From: Dillenia suffruticosa
Lineage: Eukaryota > Streptophyta > Magnoliopsida > Dilleniales > Dilleniaceae
Assembly: GCA_033439265.1 (NCBI GenBank)
Contig: JAVTVX010000011.1
Location: 11,718,590-11,782,589, forward strand
Direction of reading: 5' to 3'
Length of the DNA stretch: 64,000 nt
Position 1 is the first letter of the stretch, and the number at the start of each line of letters is the position of its first letter. The translations under genes and the position numbers were made by a program. Below are positions 61,151 to 64,000 of the stretch, piece after piece. The notes below the pieces were generated by a model. That model had not been told where the DNA came from, did not search any database, and saw nothing but the letters and a program-made list of their open reading frames with translations.

Positions 61151-61877
61151 GAGTTATAAGATTTTATTCACATTTGTTTGAGGAAACATTTCATGTTTTG
61201 AGAATGTACACATAGGGCCGCAATGTATTTATTTATTAACACACTCCTAATTAGATACTTTCCATCGCGGAAGTAATTCTCATTATGTAATAAGTTCAAT
61301 ATATGACCATCCGATAAGGAAATGAATCTCCAACAAAGTTTAAACTTTCTTTAATCTAATACGAACTTTTTGTTAGTCTTGGGGAGACCTTTCTCAATGA
61401 GAAAACAAATCTTTGCAAACACTCTAACAAAGTAGGGAATCTCCATGACAACTTAAACCTCTCTTAATTAGCAGGGTCTTAAATCTCCAAAATTTTTTTA
61501 CTACAATCCCTGTAATTGTGAAAAATTTTCAATAATCTCTTAATAAGAAAATTAGGATTTTTACACCCCTGAACATATAAGAAACTTGTCATGCATACAT
61601 GCTATATATATTCGGCACAGGTAGTGAGCCAGATACATTTATTAACTTCACACTTATCACATAAAGGCAACACAAGACTACTCTACGTCTCTACTCAGTC
61701 TGTTTTTCATTCTTTCAGCATACTTCTTTCTAACCTGAGTATCGAAATCTACCCAACTAGAGCACATTTTGACGGTAGTAGGTTTCGCCATCTAAGAAAG
61801 GATAGAAGACTCACTAGTGCTAGTTCCTCACTTGAGTCAACGGAGCAGTTATCTATGGAGCGAAATTCACCTCAAAT
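61151..61877 (+). repeat. Probable 5' LTR region of a Tat-like gypsy element (left edge uncertain)
   Basis: It ends just before a primer-binding-site-like sequence TTGGTGTCATCAATAGGGAC (61881-61900), of the TTGGCGCC...GGGGAC kind used by Tat/Athila-type elements. The second LTR is beyond the window, so the left boundary cannot be fixed. Confidence 0.45.
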
Positions 61878-63860
61878 AGATTGGTGTCATCAATAGGGAC
61901 AAACCGACTTTTTAGCCAACACATGTTATGCCCTACTTTTCTATCACTTCAACGATCACGCCAGACAGAGACACTTTCTCAAGGAAAGCCCCAGCCACCG
62001 CCACCCAACCTCAGAATCAATTGATTCCACCCTCTGCTTCAGCCTCTCCTGATAGAGTCAACCACTCCCAAATGGAAAGACTTGAATCAAATGTGCAGGG
62101 TATAAGCAAGCAATTAGAAGAACTTAGACATGTCCTTGGACAATAGGCTTTATTCTCCTCTCAAAGATCAAGGCACACACGCTTGCATAAACTTTAACCC
62201 CAAAGGTACTAAGAGCCCTCGATGACCTCTTGGCACGAACAATACGATCTGAAGAAGCAAGTCAAAGAACTTGTAGCTAATGAACTCAAATGTGCTAATG
62301 CAAGAAAAGATAATGCTATTCAATCTGTTATGAGTCTCTCTCTCTTTGATCCCAAAATTTTTACTAAGCTGATGCCGTGAGATACACTCCTCCCTCCTTT
62401 GGAGAAGTATGATGGTACCACCTATCCTCAAGACCACACGGCCTACTTTGTAATAGTTATGATCTCAAGGGATACGTCAAACGCAATCATGTGTAAGCAC
62501 TTTCCTACAATCTTGAAGGGCAAAGTACTAAAATGATTCAATTCTATCCTACCATTCAGCATCGATTGCTTCTCCCAACTCCGATAGCAGTTTGAAACTC
62601 ACTTCATGATCAACTAGGGGGACAAGAGGAAATCCACATTCCTCCTGTCGCTATGGCAAAGGGACGAAGAGCCCTTAAGAGATTTCCTTAACAAGTTCAA
62701 AACCAAGATGATGATGGTCTCTAGTCTAAACCATTCTATCGCATTGGCAACACTACTTACTAGGTTATGGCCCTCGGGAATGAAGACTTCCATAATGAAA
62801 AATCCTCCATCCAACATTCAAGAATTTCATGTTCGAGTGGAAAAGTACATCGTAGCAGAAGAAGTTGAGGCATTCAATAACACCAAAATATAGCGTGCAG
62901 AAACGAACTCAATCGCTTACCTTGACAACCCTCACCCAAGCGGAGTTGACAGGGACCACCGCTTATCCAAAATTTAAAAATTACACTCCCCTGAATGATA
63001 TACCCGGCCAAATCCTGATGCAAATCAGGAACAAGTCTTGCGTTAGATGGCACCTATATATTATAGGGGATGATTTGAAGAAAGACAAAACTTGATACTA
63101 CCATTTTCACAAAGACTACGACCATCTGGTAGACGAACTTGAGGTCTTGGTCCGAGTTGACAAGCTCCAGAGATTCATCAGCATGGAATGAGAAAACAAT
63201 CCCTATCAAAGCCCACACATTGCAAGCCAAGTGAACGAGTTGAATGAACCACCAATGCAGGAGCCACTTGTAACCAAGCTAACGGGGTAATTATTCCAAT
63301 ATAGGGTGGATATTCCTCTTCAGCACCCATCTCTTGCGATGATAAACCTCATATTCATAGTCTAGCAGCCCAAATAGGTGCACAGCGAAACAAAATGGAA
63401 CTGATAATCGCCCCAATCTTTCAAATTACTAAGGCATCCACTTCTAAACAGGTACTCACTACTTGCATCAAAAAGAGGCAAAAAAAGAAAAGGCCTATGA
63501 TGTTCGATAATGATAACCTGATAGGAGTTGATCCAAGTTGCCATGACCTGTTGGTTAACACGGCCAATCTAGGCCAGTACATGGCGAAGAGAATCTTTGT
63601 CGATCAAGGAGCAGGTTGTGATCTTCTTTACTAGAACACCTTCTAACAAATGGGCCTTAATCAAGCTATCTCCAACCTTAGGCTGGATCTTTAGAGGGGC
63701 TTTCAGCGAATAGTTATACCCTAAAGGCACCATCTCTCTCCTGGTGTCTCTAGGAGTGCCACCCAATTATGCAACTACTATGACGACTTTCAACGTGGTT
63801 AAGCTACCGTTGGCTTAGAATGCCATCTGGATCGACCCAACCGGAATGCTTTGGAAGTGT
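61878..63860 (+). mobile_element. Tat-like Ty3/gypsy element, 5' internal part (fossil gag and protease)
   Basis: Primer-binding-like site, then gag: an N-terminal region (61928-62146) and the retrotransposon gag core with PPLEKYDGTTYPQ-like start (about 62395) and RDFLNKFKTKMMM (62680-62712). A His/Cys-poor linker follows (YHFHKDYDHLVDEL near 63100), then a protease zone with FVDQGAGCDLLY (63597-63632). The order and motifs fit the Tat/Ogre lineage. It is broken in several places. Reverse transcriptase is not reached before about 63860. Confidence 0.7.
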
Positions 63861-64000
63861 ATTGACATAGAAAAGTTTTGATGATGATGGAATGAAAGAA
63901 AGATGATTCAAGTAGATCAGAAATACAAAAGTAGATCAGAAGTCTACACATTATGTCGACCTGATAAAGAAAACATCGATCTGCATTGTAGGTCCACCAA
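63861..64000. other. Window edge, unassigned
   Basis: Contains repeated AGTAGATCAGAA near 63917 and 63943; nothing further can be supported. Confidence 0.3.

Overview
This is nuclear DNA of a flowering plant, probably a eudicot; the species is not identifiable from the sequence. It is AT-rich, has GT-AG introns, is dominated by nested plant transposons, and carries host genes of the LRK10-like (Lr10/PR5K-type) receptor kinase family. No rRNA, CRISPR array, bacterial operon or functional tRNA gene is visible.

Left two thirds (1-41169): a three-layer nest. An old Ty3/gypsy element on the plus strand (5' LTR to 1618, 3' LTR 38901-41169) is split in its pol region by a very large CACTA (En/Spm-type) DNA transposon, 5502-38369, whose ends read CACTACAAAA...TTTTGTAGTG and are flanked by a perfect 3-bp duplication TGG. 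The CACTA is itself split by a younger gypsy element on the minus strand (22444-32031, 2.7-kb LTRs, perfect 5-bp duplication ATGAT). A further CACTA-type end (1-126) sits in the outer element's 5' LTR.

The large CACTA is about 23.3 kb without the inner gypsy. It has TNP1-like (Transposase_24) and TNP2-like (with DUF4218 and DUF4216 regions) genes on the minus strand. It also carries two cargo genes: a minus-strand protein with a putative plant-transposon-protein domain and a heptad-repeat tail, and a plus-strand, intron-rich Ulp1/C48 cysteine protease-like gene with a recognisable His-Asp-Cys triad. The inner gypsy landed in an exon of this protease gene. Five GC-rich islands lie in the AT-rich spacers, one next to a tRNA-like sequence.

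Middle (41170-53600): a mosaic of old retroelement pieces. These are a 1-kb direct repeat pair (41170-42207 and 50183-51252), a 5'-truncated Ty1/copia copy with a 3' LTR (42208-46886), and gypsy remnants. A 1771-bp non-autonomous CACTA (48354-50124, target duplication TAT) holds an RTE-type LINE tail and another tRNA-like/GC module.

Right end (53600-64000): the only clear host genes. One looks intact: a minus-strand LRK10-like kinase (two coding exons, 702 aa) that lacks an ectodomain and membrane segment and has an unusual ~320-residue C-terminal extension with coiled coils. Upstream lies a truncated relative (58787-59330) with a similar leader exon. The last 2.5 kb hold the 5' part of an old Tat-like gypsy element.
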